A DNA stretch of 64,000 bases from Candidatus Sphingomonas colombiensis. Lineage in GTDB: Bacteria; Pseudomonadota; Alphaproteobacteria; Sphingomonadales; Sphingomonadaceae. Both the position numbers and the translations under genes were made by a program. The stretch is from positions 3,747,217 through 3,811,216 of the forward strand of contig CP119315.1 of assembly GCA_029202845.1 (NCBI GenBank), written 5' to 3'. Each line of letters opens with the position of its first letter. Positions within the stretch are counted from its first letter, which is position 1. The notes beneath the pieces are model-generated. The model did not search any database, had not been told where the DNA came from, and worked only from the letters and a program-made list of their open reading frames with translations. This document shows, piece by piece, positions 27,520-36,046 of the stretch.

Positions 27520-27531
27520 ATCTTATAAGAT
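27520..27531. promoter_or_regulatory. Palindrome in the lasso promoter region
   Basis: ATCTTATAAGAT is a perfect 12-bp palindrome 75 bases upstream of the precursor start, in the gap after the GntR gene. On the minus strand its TATAAG core could serve as a -10 element, or it may be an operator for the GntR-type protein encoded next to it. Confidence 0.4.
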
Positions 27532-27610
27532 GTCGTGCGCGAGACTATTCGCCCCACTGAAGACATATCCAGCCACCCGGGCGACCTGTTCTCATCATGT
27601 CCCGCCGAAA

Positions 27611-28237
27611 TCACGATGTTTCCGGCGTCGTTAGCACCGCGATAATCTTGTCCACGCGACGAATTCTTCGCCGGTGATACGCGCGCAGACGCCCCAAACG
27701 GTCACGATCTGAACCGCGTAAAAGCGCAATCTGAAGTTGCCCGAATTCCTCGGCGAGATGGGGCAGCAAGCTGGCCTCGTGCTGTCGAACAGATTCGAGC
27801 CGGTCATTGGCAGCAAGGAGCGCGTGGGCGTGTTCCCGGTTGGTGCTACATTCGCCGACCAAACGAAACAATGCCGTCGCCGCTTTCGCGGCCTGCGCGC
27901 TCGTGAGATCTGGCTGCTCCCGGATCGCGAACACCCCGAACATCGCTCGATCCGCCGACCCCAGGATCAATCGCACCAGATGGTCATGCCATTGGTAGAG
28001 GTCACGCAAGTCGCGCTCGGCGATTGCCGGCAGTCGATATCCGCCGCGCAGCGCCGGTTCGAGCAACCTCTCGCCGACAAGGCGCTGGGCACCGTCCCGC
28101 AGCGGCGCGATTGATATGCCGTGCTCGCTGGCCAGCGCGCGCTCGACGATGATCTGCCCCGGTTTGAACCGACCGGCGACAATATCCGCCTTGAGCAAGC
28201 GATAGGCGCGTTCCGCAACGACAGCTTCAGGCGCCAT
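27611..28237 (-). CDS. GntR family transcriptional regulator
   Basis: A 208-residue regulator. The N-terminal winged helix is typical of the FadR/FCD branch: YRLLKADIVAGRFKPGQIIVERALASEHGIS with APLRDGAQRLVGERLLEP and GGYRLP. The C-terminal part is helical as in FCD domains (LRDLYQWHDHLVRLILGSAD) but I do not see the full metal-binding histidine set. It is the first gene upstream of the lasso precursor on the same strand, 165 bases away, and is a candidate regulator of it. Confidence 0.8.
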   Translation of the reverse strand: MAPEAVVAERAYRLLKADIVAGRFKPGQIIVERALASEHGISIAPLRDGAQRLVGERLLEPALRGGYRLPAIAERDLRDLYQWHDHLVRLILGSADRAMFGVFAIREQPDLTSAQAAKAATALFRLVGECSTNREHAHALLAANDRLESVRQHEASLLPHLAEEFGQLQIALLRGSDRDRLGRLRAYHRRRIRRVDKIIAVLTTPETS

Positions 28238-28249
28238 TCGCCCCCTCCC

Positions 28250-28660
28250 TCACCGCTCGCCCCGACCGTTCACGCTGGCGCGCGCGCTCAATCGCGATGC
28301 AACCGCATGCTGGTGGCGACCAACCACCTCGAGAAGCTCGCATTCGAGATCCCAGAGATCGTCTTGCAACAGAAGTTCACGCGGTACGGCCATCTTGTGC
28401 TCCATCGCGAGCAGGGGAATGAACAAATGCGGCGTCGCCATCTGCAACGCATGCGCGCACCGGATATGATCCTCCAGCATCGAGGTCGCGACGCCGGCTT
28501 CAATCTCGCGCAACCAGCGCTCGCTGCGCGTCACCACTTGCGCCAGGCGCGACTGCGAGACCCTGTCCCTGCGCCGGCGCCGCTCGATGAGCTTTCCGGA
28601 CAGCTCCTTGATGAACCCGAAAACGTCGCCTTCGATCGCTTGCGGACTTTGGAGCATCAT
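28250..28660 (-). CDS. XRE-like HTH protein
   Basis: A 136-residue protein with a probable helix-turn-helix near residues 33-75 (RVSQSRLAQVVTRSERWLRE with IEAGV), the pattern of Cro/C1-type DNA-binding domains. The rest is helical and acidic. It precedes the GntR gene by 12 bases and is likely co-transcribed with it. Domain assignment is by pattern only. Confidence 0.6.
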   Translation of the reverse strand: MMLQSPQAIEGDVFGFIKELSGKLIERRRRRDRVSQSRLAQVVTRSERWLREIEAGVATSMLEDHIRCAHALQMATPHLFIPLLAMEHKMAVPRELLLQDDLWDLECELLEVVGRHQHAVASRLSARASVNGRGER

Positions 28661-28807
28661 CTGCCGGCTCCCCTAGCAGCGGCTCAAAAATCCCAACGCA
28701 CGTTCTGATCGAATAGTGTTGCACAATAATCTGGTGGTCAATTGCCCATTGGCCGCGCAAGCGAGCGCTATTCTCCCACAACATCAAAAAAAGTCGCGTA
28801 TGCGCAA

Positions 28808-29245
28808 CTAAATTCGATTATCTATTTGCGGTCTTCCAATCTCCCCGGATGTTTTATTGTACAGATCCAGCAATTCGCGATCCGCAAGCTCCGCGATCGT
28901 CATCAGGCCGGTGAGAAATATCTTCCAGACCTGCGGCGCCGAATAGGCTCGCTGGCTCGACATGACGCGCGCGATCACCTCCTCGACGCGCCCCGATAGT
29001 GCCGGCGATGTCCCGACATGGCGGATGATCCGCCCGCCATAACGCTCGAGCTCGGGGTCAAGCAGGCAGTCCACCACTTCTTCCGTCGTGCACTGGTCCA
29101 GCCCGGCTACCGCGACGTATAATGTCGCACCATGCGGCAGGAGATCGCCGACCAGCCGACACAGGCGGAAATGATCGCGCAGGAATAATTGAATTCCATC
29201 CGCCGAGAGCTGGAGCTTGTAAGCCCGTGATCGCGTGACAGCCAT
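28808..29245 (-). CDS. Hypothetical protein
   Basis: A 145-residue protein with no recognised domain. The middle part (ELERYGGRIIRHVGTSPALS) and a leucine-rich C-terminal helix (VWKIFLTGLMTIAELADREL) suggest a compact globular protein without membrane segments. It starts at ATG 29245 after a weak AAAGAG. The four-unit 21-bp repeat lies 115 bases upstream of its start, so it may encode a product controlled through those sites. Confidence 0.55.
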   Translation of the reverse strand: MAVTRSRAYKLQLSADGIQLFLRDHFRLCRLVGDLLPHGATLYVAVAGLDQCTTEEVVDCLLDPELERYGGRIIRHVGTSPALSGRVEEVIARVMSSQRAYSAPQVWKIFLTGLMTIAELADRELLDLYNKTSGEIGRPQIDNRI

Positions 29246-29359
29246 GATCGCTCTTTCGTTTCTTGCGAGAAAACCGAACCAGCGCCCCTTGTTTTGACCA
29301 GAATATCATTGCGCGGCGATTTACCGAGCCTCCACCACGCTCAAGAACAAATCAGGAAG

Positions 29360-29443
29360 CCGGAAACACACTGCCGGTTTCCGGAAATCCACTTCCGATA
29401 ACCGGCAACACATTGCCTCAAACCGGAAATGCATTTCCTCCTC
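29360..29443. repeat. Four tandem 21-bp repeats with palindromic cores
   Basis: Units start at 29360, 29381, 29402 and 29423, each beginning CCGG. Each holds a 14-bp core with dyad symmetry: GGAAACACACTGCC, GGAAATCCACTTCC, GGCAACACATTGCC and GGAAATGCATTTCC, the last a perfect palindrome. The period of 21 bp is two helical turns, so one protein could bind all four on the same face. Candidate operator array or iterons at the left end of the mobile element. Confidence 0.85.
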
Positions 29444-29586
29444 GCTTGCGGACCGCCCTCGAATGCCGCCATCGAGGTCATGTCAAATGACGAACCTCAG
29501 GGGCGAGCCAACCCAACGACCGGCGCGCGCCTCAGCGGATTTGCATCCCCCAATGCGTCTCTTCGGAGCGACAGGAGCGTGGGTCC

Positions 29587-29949
29587 ATGACCGGAAAACC
29601 ATCTACCAGCGCGAGCATGCCCGTCGTTCTTGCGGGCGGTGTTATGCTCCCGACCCGCGCGTCGGCGCAAGCCGCGCCCACCGGCCGCAACCTGGCCGCC
29701 ACCGCTGCCGGCCACGCGCTGTTTAGCGCTGCCGCTGAGGCCGCCGGGCACCACCACCACCAGAACATCCCGAACCGCCAGATCGAAGACGTTGCGCCTT
29801 CGCCCGATATACGGCCACTTGGCCACGCCAATGCCGACGGCGAGATCATCTATTACACACCGGAGAGCGACCGCCTCGCCGCGATCGATTGGCGGTGCTC
29901 CGACCCCGCCGCGACGCTCACCCACGCGCCGATCGGCAATCGTGGCTGA
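29587..29949 (+). CDS. Doubtful small protein before the DUF6499 gene
   Basis: A 120-residue frame whose first half (low-complexity Ala and a run of four His) looks non-genic but whose second half (LGHANADGEIIYYTPESDR, then LAAIDWR) reads like protein. It overlaps the start of the next frame by eight bases. It could be the N-terminal extension of the DUF6499 protein in a shifted frame, or not coding at all. No ribosome site decides the start. Confidence 0.3.
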   Translation: MTGKPSTSASMPVVLAGGVMLPTRASAQAAPTGRNLAATAAGHALFSAAAEAAGHHHHQNIPNRQIEDVAPSPDIRPLGHANADGEIIYYTPESDRLAAIDWRCSDPAATLTHAPIGNRG

Positions 29950-30139
29950 CATGCTCGGGCCGCGCCCACCCGATCCGGCCGCGCGCGACGCAATGGTCCG
30001 GATCGGGTCGGCGGCGCTGGCCTGGGAGGTTCTTCGCCGCGACCCTTTCTATCAGGCCGCCTTCGCGCAGGAACGATCTGACCGTGGTCCCACCGCCGCT
30101 TCCGCATTCGCCGCGCGCTGGGGGGTGCACTTTCGCTGA
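29942..30139 (+). pseudogene. DUF6499-type regulator-like domain, first half of a split gene
   Basis: GTG 29942 opens a 65-residue frame with ALAWEVLRRDPFYQAAF, the core of the transcriptional-regulator-like DUF6499 domain, ending ARWGVHF and one further codon. In related elements this domain runs directly into DUF2285 in one protein. Here that continuation (AENPAHS) lies in the next frame, starting at 30135. Dropping one T from the TTT at 30131-30133 would join them. I read it as a one-base frameshift, natural or from sequencing. Confidence 0.55.
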
Positions 30140-30701
30140 GAATCCCGCGCACTCCTGCGCCCTCGCGCGGCCGGTCTGGACCCGGACCGCCGATCCGCGC
30201 GTGCTCGCGGTGCGCGCCACCCCGCTGCAGCAATGGAAAGACGGTTGGGCGGCGCATTCGTTCGATCTTGCCCGCTTCCCCGACCATGTCCTCGTCGATG
30301 ACGGACAGGAACATATCCGCATCGATCACCCGGGCGGGGTGATCAGACTCGATGTCATCAGCGGCAGTCTGCGCGATGGCCCGGTGACGCTGGCGGTCGA
30401 GATTGGCCATGATGATCGCTTCGCCATCCAGCTCGCCACGTTGCGCGAGTTCGCCACGTCGATTGCGGGAGGCGGCATCGGCACACCCGGCCATGGGCGG
30501 CTGTCAGGATTGTTCATGGCGCTGCACGCAGTCGATGCCCGCGCCGCGGGCGCGAGCCTGCGCACCATCGCCAACCTGCTCCTCGGCGACGGTGATTGGC
30601 CCGGCGACGGCGAGTATCGCAAATCCCGCGCGCGCCGCATGATCGCGGTCGGTACGCAATTGTGCCGCGCCGGGCCGCTGCCGATCCTCGCGATGCGGTG
30701 A
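30132..30701 (+). pseudogene. DUF2285 domain, second half of the split gene
   Basis: An open frame without a convincing start codon near its beginning. It reads FAENPAHSCALARPVW, then a region with HIRIDHPGGVIRLDVISGS and, at the C-terminus, LLLGDGDWPGDGEYRKS followed by RARRMIAVGTQL, which is the characteristic helix-turn-helix-like end of DUF2285 proteins. These are conserved near the left end of Tn4371-like elements and are thought to be DNA-binding regulators. An in-frame GTG near 30201 could start a shorter product. Confidence 0.6.
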
Positions 30702-31221
30702 GATCGTTCCCCTTCGGGGCGTCGGACACGATCTCGACCGGCATTTCCTTCATCGGCAAAAACGGCGGTTCGGCATCCCGAAGCTCGGCCTGTCGATCCT
30801 GCCGGACGATGCCCGATGCGGACCGCACAGCGCAGCATCGGCGCCCCGCGCTGGCGCGCGATCGCGCTCTACGCCGCCAGCGCTACCGCTGACGTCGCCG
30901 AGCCCCAAGGGGTCTCGTCCTGCGGTAACGATCGCATGGCGCACGGCCCGACCCTGACGGATCAGGCCTGTTCTTAGTGGTCGCCGCGCTCGCGCGCGGC
31001 GGCGTTGTTCGTGGCCTCTCCCGACGACGCGGGTGAGGGCGGCGCTCCCTGCTGGGCCCGCCGCGGCCGGCGGCAAGCCTCGCTGATCGCTCGGCTGCTC
31101 CATTGCATTGCGCCCGTCCGGTGCCGCCGCCCGCTCCAGCGGGCCCCTTCGGTTCGCTCTTGCCGCCCACCCCCCGCGTCCGGGGAGGCCATGTGGTTTT
31201 GGGGCGGTGCAGGAGGATAGC
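30702..31221. other. GC-rich region without a supported gene
   Basis: About 520 bases before ardC. Frames on both strands are open by chance because the DNA is very GC-rich; none gives a recognisable protein. A short tract at the very start (GATCG...CGATC region with CCCCTTCGGGG at 30709-30719) can form a hairpin. AGGAGG at 31211-31216 belongs to the ardC start. Confidence 0.45.
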
Positions 31222-32217
31222 ATGCGCCAGAAAAGCAACCGTCGCGCGCGGGACAAGGCGGGGGCGGAGCAGACCACCGCGCCCGCCACCGAGCCGCGCA
31301 CCAGCCTCTACGACGAGGTCACCCGCCGGATCGTCACCGAACTGGAAGCGGGCCGGTTTCCATGGGTCCAGCCATGGGGCAAGAACGGTGGCAGCGGCCC
31401 GGGCTTGCCGCGCAACGCGCTGACCGCCCGACCTTATTCCGGGGTAAACGTGCTGATCCTGTGGGGGGCCGTAATCGAGCAGGGCTGGCCGTCGCAAAGC
31501 TGGCTTACCTTCAGGCAGGCGCTGGCAGCCGGGGGCTGCGTCCGCAAAGGCGAGCATGGCACGACCATCGTCTATGCCGACCTTTTCACCCCCGAAGCGG
31601 AGAAAGCGCGCGCCCGCGAAACGGGCGGGGACGCGCGGGCGATCCCGTTCCTGAAGCGATTCACCGTCTTCAATGTCGCGCAATGCGAAGGGTTGCGCGA
31701 CGGCCTCGCCGCCGATCCAACCCCACTTCCCGAACGCGAGATCGTGCCCGTCGCGGAAAGCGTGATCGCCGCCAGCGGCGTCGATTTCCGCATCGGCGGC
31801 GACAAGGCTTTCTATATGCCCTCGCGCGATGTCGTGCAGGTGCCCCCGCAGCCAGCGTTCTTCGATCAGATCAATTACTACCGCACCGCGCTGCACGAAA
31901 TTTGTCACGCCAGTGGCCATAGTTCGCGCCTCAATCGCAATCTCGCCAACGCCTTCGGCTCAAAGGATTATGCCCGCGAGGAATTAATTGCCGAGATGGG
32001 ATCGGCCTTCCTGTGCGCCGCGCTCGGCATCGTGCCCACCGTCCGCCACGCCGATTATCTGGCAAGCTGGCTCGACGTCCTGCCCGAGGACAATCGCGCG
32101 ATCTTCCGCGCCGCCAGCGCCGCCTCCAAGGCCGCCGACTGGCTGCTCGCCCGCCACGCGGCGGCACAGGCCGGAATGGCGCAGGATGATAGCAGCGAAC
32201 GGAGGGCGGTGGCATGA
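31222..32217 (+). CDS. ardC: ArdC-type antirestriction protein
   Basis: A 331-residue protein. The N-terminal domain (SLYDEVTRRIVTELEAGRFP, PWGKNGG, LPRNALTARPYSGVNVLIL) is the ssDNA-binding ArdC domain, and the C-terminal one is a zincin-type metallopeptidase with HEICHASGH and a downstream Glu in REELIAEMGSAFL. Such proteins protect incoming conjugative DNA from restriction. ATG 31222 has AGGAGG five bases upstream. Its stop overlaps the DUF2958 start by four bases. Confidence 0.9.
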   Translation: MRQKSNRRARDKAGAEQTTAPATEPRTSLYDEVTRRIVTELEAGRFPWVQPWGKNGGSGPGLPRNALTARPYSGVNVLILWGAVIEQGWPSQSWLTFRQALAAGGCVRKGEHGTTIVYADLFTPEAEKARARETGGDARAIPFLKRFTVFNVAQCEGLRDGLAADPTPLPEREIVPVAESVIAASGVDFRIGGDKAFYMPSRDVVQVPPQPAFFDQINYYRTALHEICHASGHSSRLNRNLANAFGSKDYAREELIAEMGSAFLCAALGIVPTVRHADYLASWLDVLPEDNRAIFRAASAASKAADWLLARHAAAQAGMAQDDSSERRAVA

Positions 32218-32615
32218 TCCTGCTGCCTCCCGAGCTTCGCGCCGCTTTGCGCGCGAACGCGGATCGTACCGCCAACGGCGATCACGATCCCCTGCCCGTC
32301 CTCAAGCTGTTCAATCCACTCGGCGCGGGGACATGGCTCGCGACCGAACTCTACGACGATGGCGACACGCTGTTCGGCCTCGCCGATCTTGGGTTCGGCT
32401 GCCCCGAACTCGGCTGTTTCAGCCTGTCCGAGATCGCCGCCGTGCGTCTCCCCTTCGGCTTGGCGATCGAGCGCGACCTCGCCTTTTCGACCAGCCACCG
32501 GCTGTCGACATGGGCCGAGGCGGCGCGACGCACCGGGTCGATCCTCTGGGCCGAAACCCTCTTGCGCCGGGCCGCGCGACGCGCCGGCGACGAGCTTCCA
32601 TCGCAGGATGGATGA
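32214..32615 (+). CDS. DUF2958 protein
   Basis: A 133-residue protein beginning MILLPPELRAALRANADRT, with LKLFNPLGAGTWLATELYDD and LFGLADLGFGCPELGCFSL, all hallmarks of DUF2958. These proteins of unknown function are almost always carried next to ardC and ParB genes in mobile elements. It overlaps ardC by four bases, so the pair is translationally coupled. Confidence 0.88.
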   Translation: MILLPPELRAALRANADRTANGDHDPLPVLKLFNPLGAGTWLATELYDDGDTLFGLADLGFGCPELGCFSLSEIAAVRLPFGLAIERDLAFSTSHRLSTWAEAARRTGSILWAETLLRRAARRAGDELPSQDG

Positions 32616-32702
32616 CGCGGGCGGCGCGTTTTCGCCGCCATCAACGGCCGATCCGCCATCCCCGCGAAGAGCGACGGACCGGCACTCACAAGGAGTGACG
32701 AC

Positions 32703-34466
32703 ATGAAACTCGACTTCATCGACCTTGGCAAGCTGTCGGTATCACCGGCGAACATGCGGCATGGCCGCAAGGCGCCCGACATCAGCGACATCCTGCCGTC
32801 CGTGCGCGCGCGCGGCGTGCTGGTCCCCGTGCTGGTCCGCCCCAATTGCAGCACGACCACCTTCGAGATCGTCGCCGGACGGCGGCGCTTCCACGCCGCG
32901 CAGGCGGTCGCCGCCGAAACCGGTACGACCGACCCCCTGCCCTGCGCGATCCTCACCGACACCGACGATGCCGCCGCGATCGAAGCGTCGCTGATCGAGA
33001 ATATCGCGCGGCTCGATCCCGACGAGGTGACCCAATGGGAAACCTTCACCCGGCTGGTGAAGGAAGGGCGATCCACCGACGATATCGCGACGACATTCGG
33101 GCTCCCCGACCTCACCGTCCGCCGCGTGCTCGCGCTCGGCAATCTCCTGCCGCGCATCCGTGCGCTCTATGCGTCGGAGAAGATCGACCGCGCCACCGTC
33201 CGCCACCTCACCCTCGCCAGCAAGAACCAGCAAAAGGCGTGGCTGGCGCTGTACGACGACCCGGACAGCTATGTGCCATCCGGCGCTCAAGTGAAGGCAT
33301 TTCTGTTCGGCGGCCAGTCTATCCCGGCGCGCCATGCATTGTTCGACCTCGACGGTTATGGCGGACAGATGATCGCCGACCTGTTCGGCGACGATCTTTA
33401 TTTCGCCGATAGTGATGCCTTCTGGCAGGCGCAGCATGCCGTGATCGAGGCGCGGCGGATCGGCTATCTCGATGCCGGATGGAGCGATGTCGTCATCGTG
33501 CCGCCGGCCGAGCATTTCCACGCGTGGGAATATGAGAAGACGGCCAAGCGCAAGGCCGGGCGCGTCTATGTCGATGTCCGCAGCAATGGCGAAGTCACCT
33601 TCCACGAAGGCTATCTCTCCGCCAAGGAAGCCCGGCGCATCGCGCGCGGCGATGCCCCGGAGACGATGAAAGTCACACGCCCGGAAGTGACATCGCCGAT
33701 GCAGACTTATCTCGACCTGCACCGTCACGCCGCCGTCCGCGCCGCGTTGCTCGCGCACCCCGGCGTCGCCTTGCGCCTGATGGTCGCCCACGCCATCGGC
33801 GGATCGCACCTGTGGCGGGTATCGCCCGAGCCGCAGACGAGCCGCAATGACGCAGTCCGCGAGAGCATCGAAACCTGTCGCGGCGAGACGGTGTTCGACG
33901 AACGCCGCCGCGCGATACTGGCCGTGCTCGGCTTCTCGCCCGAAGAGCCGACCGTGACCGGCGGCAATGGCGACGACGATTGGGTGGCGGCAATCTTCCT
34001 GCGGCTGATCGACCTCCCCGACGCGATCATCATGGAGATCATCGCCGTCGTCATCGGCGAGACGCTCGCCAGCGGCAGCGCTGCCGTCACGGCGGTCGGC
34101 GTCGAAATCGGTATCGATATGGCCGATTGGTGGCACGCCGATACGGCATTCTTCGAGTTGATCCGCGACAAGGAAGTGCTGGGCCTGCTCGTTGCCGAGG
34201 TGGCGGGTGAGACGATCGCCGCCGCCAATGCCGGCGAGAAGACCAAGACGCTGAAATCGATCGTGCGCGCCCATCTCGACGGCGCGGACGGGCGGAGCAA
34301 GGTCAACCGCTGGGTACCGAAATGGCTGGCTTTCCCGGCGTCCGCTTACACCACGCGCGGTGGCGTCGGCGCGGTCATCGCCCATGCCAGGGTCGAGGCG
34401 GCGCGCGATGTTACGGCCGCAGCCGACCCCGACGCGGGCCATGAACCCATCGCCGAGGCCGCGTGA
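32703..34466 (+). CDS. ParB/KorB-like DNA-binding protein
   Basis: A 587-residue protein. The N-terminal ParB domain shows LVRPNCSTTTFEIVAGRRRF (box with GRRR) and ASLIENIARLDPDEVTQWE, followed by a helix-turn-helix with DDIATTFGLPDLTVRRVLAL. The long C-terminal half is typical of the large ParB proteins of such elements and has no clear partner ParA in view. AAGGAG lies just before ATG 32703. It may act as a regulator of transfer genes like KorB or as a maintenance protein. Confidence 0.88.
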   Translation: MKLDFIDLGKLSVSPANMRHGRKAPDISDILPSVRARGVLVPVLVRPNCSTTTFEIVAGRRRFHAAQAVAAETGTTDPLPCAILTDTDDAAAIEASLIENIARLDPDEVTQWETFTRLVKEGRSTDDIATTFGLPDLTVRRVLALGNLLPRIRALYASEKIDRATVRHLTLASKNQQKAWLALYDDPDSYVPSGAQVKAFLFGGQSIPARHALFDLDGYGGQMIADLFGDDLYFADSDAFWQAQHAVIEARRIGYLDAGWSDVVIVPPAEHFHAWEYEKTAKRKAGRVYVDVRSNGEVTFHEGYLSAKEARRIARGDAPETMKVTRPEVTSPMQTYLDLHRHAAVRAALLAHPGVALRLMVAHAIGGSHLWRVSPEPQTSRNDAVRESIETCRGETVFDERRRAILAVLGFSPEEPTVTGGNGDDDWVAAIFLRLIDLPDAIIMEIIAVVIGETLASGSAAVTAVGVEIGIDMADWWHADTAFFELIRDKEVLGLLVAEVAGETIAAANAGEKTKTLKSIVRAHLDGADGRSKVNRWVPKWLAFPASAYTTRGGVGAVIAHARVEAARDVTAAADPDAGHEPIAEAA

Positions 34467-34472
34467 TTGAGA

Positions 34473-34496
34473 GCGGGCGGGAGCAATCCCGCCCGC
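34473..34496 (+). terminator. Hairpin after parB
   Basis: GCGGGCGGGA and TCCCGCCCGC form a perfect 10-bp stem with a GCAA tetraloop, six bases after the parB stop. There is no long U-tract, so it may stabilise the 3' end rather than terminate strongly. Confidence 0.6.
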
Positions 34497-34562
34497 TTGT
34501 CGGACCTCAAAATTCGGCCGCGCGCCTCCGCCGTTCCGGCGTCGGCGCGCGGCTTTGCAGCC

Positions 34563-34775
34563 TTATTTTCTGCCGCGGATCACGATCTTGGTGATGCCGC
34601 AGAGCGCGCAAGCATCCTTGCGGCGCTCAAACCCGGGGGTACCCGCCAGCTCCCGGCTCCTGTGATTGGCATGCTGGCGATGCGTCAACTCGAGCTTTTC
34701 GGTAATGCAATCGTCGCAGATCGGTTCCGGCGCCAACCGCTCGATCAAGCCCCGAACCCGTTCCAATACCGTCAT
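34563..34775 (-). CDS. Small zinc-ribbon protein
   Basis: A 70-residue protein with two Cys pairs, CDDC and CALC, separated by about 37 residues, which should form one zinc site. The basic sequence RQHANHRSRELA lies between them. It is preferred over the overlapping plus-strand frame because of the conserved metal motif. It belongs to the element but its role is not known to me. Confidence 0.6.
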   Translation of the reverse strand: MTVLERVRGLIERLAPEPICDDCITEKLELTHRQHANHRSRELAGTPGFERRKDACALCGITKIVIRGRK

Positions 34776-34845
34776 TCACTTCCCCCGACGTCGCGCGAAT
34801 CCCTGCCCCGATCAGGTCCATACACGCTCATCGCTATAATAAGGA

Positions 34846-35262
34846 TTAGCGCGGCCGGTCGCACCAATTTGGTTTCGGTTGCCCGCGCGGCCACCAGTCC
34901 GCGACGCCCAGTCGCACCAATTCCGTCCCGAGGTCGCGACCGTCGATCATGACCGTGGCGACGGTGCGGTTGTAGCTGCGGCCGACACGATGAAAGCTCA
35001 CCACGCGCCCCGCGAGCAGGGCCGTCACCTGGTCTTTCGCGCGCAAGCCGCGCTGCACTTCCGCTGCGCATTTGGCCTGGTCGCGGTGCGTTTCCGGGGC
35101 ATCGATCTGCGCGATCCTGATCCGCTCACCGCTTTCGAGCCGGAATGTATCGCCGTCGGTCACCCAGGCCACGCGGCCCGAACCGTCATGCTCGGCGGCA
35201 TCGACGGGCGCGGTCGCCATCGTCGCGGCGGCAAGGATCAGGGTCGATAGGGCACGAAGCAT
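34846..35262 (-). CDS. Thermonuclease-like (SNase) exported protein
   Basis: A 138-residue protein from ATG 35262 with a signal peptide (MLRALSTLILAAATMATAPV). The mature part shows the staphylococcal-nuclease fold marks WVTDGDTFRLESGERIRIAQ, then DAPETH, and YNRTVATVMIDGRDLGTELV followed by the WWPRG tail. A longer frame begins at 35331, but the signal peptide favours 35262. SNase-like genes are a regular part of Tn4371-type elements. Confidence 0.8.
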   Translation of the reverse strand: MLRALSTLILAAATMATAPVDAAEHDGSGRVAWVTDGDTFRLESGERIRIAQIDAPETHRDQAKCAAEVQRGLRAKDQVTALLAGRVVSFHRVGRSYNRTVATVMIDGRDLGTELVRLGVADWWPRGQPKPNWCDRPR

Positions 35263-35579
35263 GGCGACGATTATCGCCGTGCAGGGCACCTGTTGTCGAG
35301 CGTCGACCACTCTGATGCGAACCTCCAACATGTCGACTGCCGCCCTGAGCGGACCTCTCTCGCGGCGGGTCTGGCGGGGTCCACCGGTCCCGCAACGGCG
35401 TCGCCGATCTTCTTCCCCGGCTCGGGTAACCCTCGCCTTCCTCGCGCAGCAAGAAGCCCGGCTTTGGCCGTCCTCCGCTGTGCTTCGGCCCTTTGGGTGC
35501 AGGACCGGCCTCCGCCCGCCTCATCGACCGCCTGTCGAGGCCGCATCGGGCGGCATCGCATCACTTGAAGGAGGTTATC
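35263..35579. other. Intergenic region before the DUF736 gene
   Basis: About 315 bases between divergent genes. It should carry both promoters. No gene is supported. AAGGAGG at 35568-35574 belongs to the DUF736 start. Confidence 0.5.
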
Positions 35580-35879
35580 ATGGCACAGATTGGCAGCTTC
35601 ACCCGCGGCGACAACGGCATCTACACCGGCGAAATCCGGACCCTGACGCTCCGCGTCAAGGCGACCATCCGCCCCTGCGAGCGCGACAATGAAAAGTCCC
35701 CCGACCACCGGGTCAGCGCATCGGGTGTTGAGTTCGGCGCGGCCTGGACCAAGGCAGCGCGCGAGACCGGCGCGGAATATCTGAGCCTCAAGCTCGACGA
35801 TCCGTCCTTCCCGGCACCGATCTACGCGACCCTCAGCCAGGGCGACGACGGCGAGCACAAGCTCATCTGGTCGCGCTGA
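35580..35879 (+). CDS. DUF736 protein
   Basis: A 99-residue protein starting MAQIGSFTRGDNGIYTGEIR with TLTLRVKATIRP and ending in YATLSQGDDGEHKLIWSR, the full DUF736 pattern. This small beta-rich protein is found in most elements of this kind, usually after the SNase gene, and has no known activity. A strong AAGGAGG lies five bases before ATG 35580. A terminator follows directly. Confidence 0.92.
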   Translation: MAQIGSFTRGDNGIYTGEIRTLTLRVKATIRPCERDNEKSPDHRVSASGVEFGAAWTKAARETGAEYLSLKLDDPSFPAPIYATLSQGDDGEHKLIWSR

Positions 35880-35883
35880 TCAG

Positions 35884-35915
35884 AAAGCCCCGCGCGCCAC
35901 GGCGCGCGGGGCTTT
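35884..35915 (+). terminator. Long hairpin after the DUF736 gene
   Basis: AAAGCCCCGCGCGCC is followed after two bases by its exact reverse complement, a 15-bp stem. The TTT at the end is short. It probably ends the highly translated DUF736 transcript and could work in both directions. Confidence 0.75.
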
Positions 35916-36046
35916 CCACTTGTGTGCGATCCGGGGTGTCGAAATCGCTCCCCCCATTTCCGACACTCCCCGCCCGGTGTCCCACCCGCCAATTCCGGGG
36001 ACAGCGACGGCGTGCTGCCGTCCACCCGGAGTGACGGACAAGCGAC

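Noticed and set aside
29263..29490. Plus-strand frame with repeats of the GNTLP type
   Set aside because: The protein repeat is a by-product of the 21-bp DNA repeat, which shows dyad symmetry that a coding role would not need.
30883..31920. Minus-strand 345-codon frame
   Set aside because: Mostly antisense of ardC and the GC-rich gap; low-complexity Arg/Gly/Pro sequence.
32742..34442. Minus-strand 566-codon open frame
   Set aside because: Antisense of the ParB gene; the plus-strand protein is clearly conserved.
34467..34952. Plus-strand 161-codon frame after parB
   Set aside because: It begins inside a terminator-like hairpin and overlaps the minus-strand zinc-ribbon protein, which has a real Cys motif.
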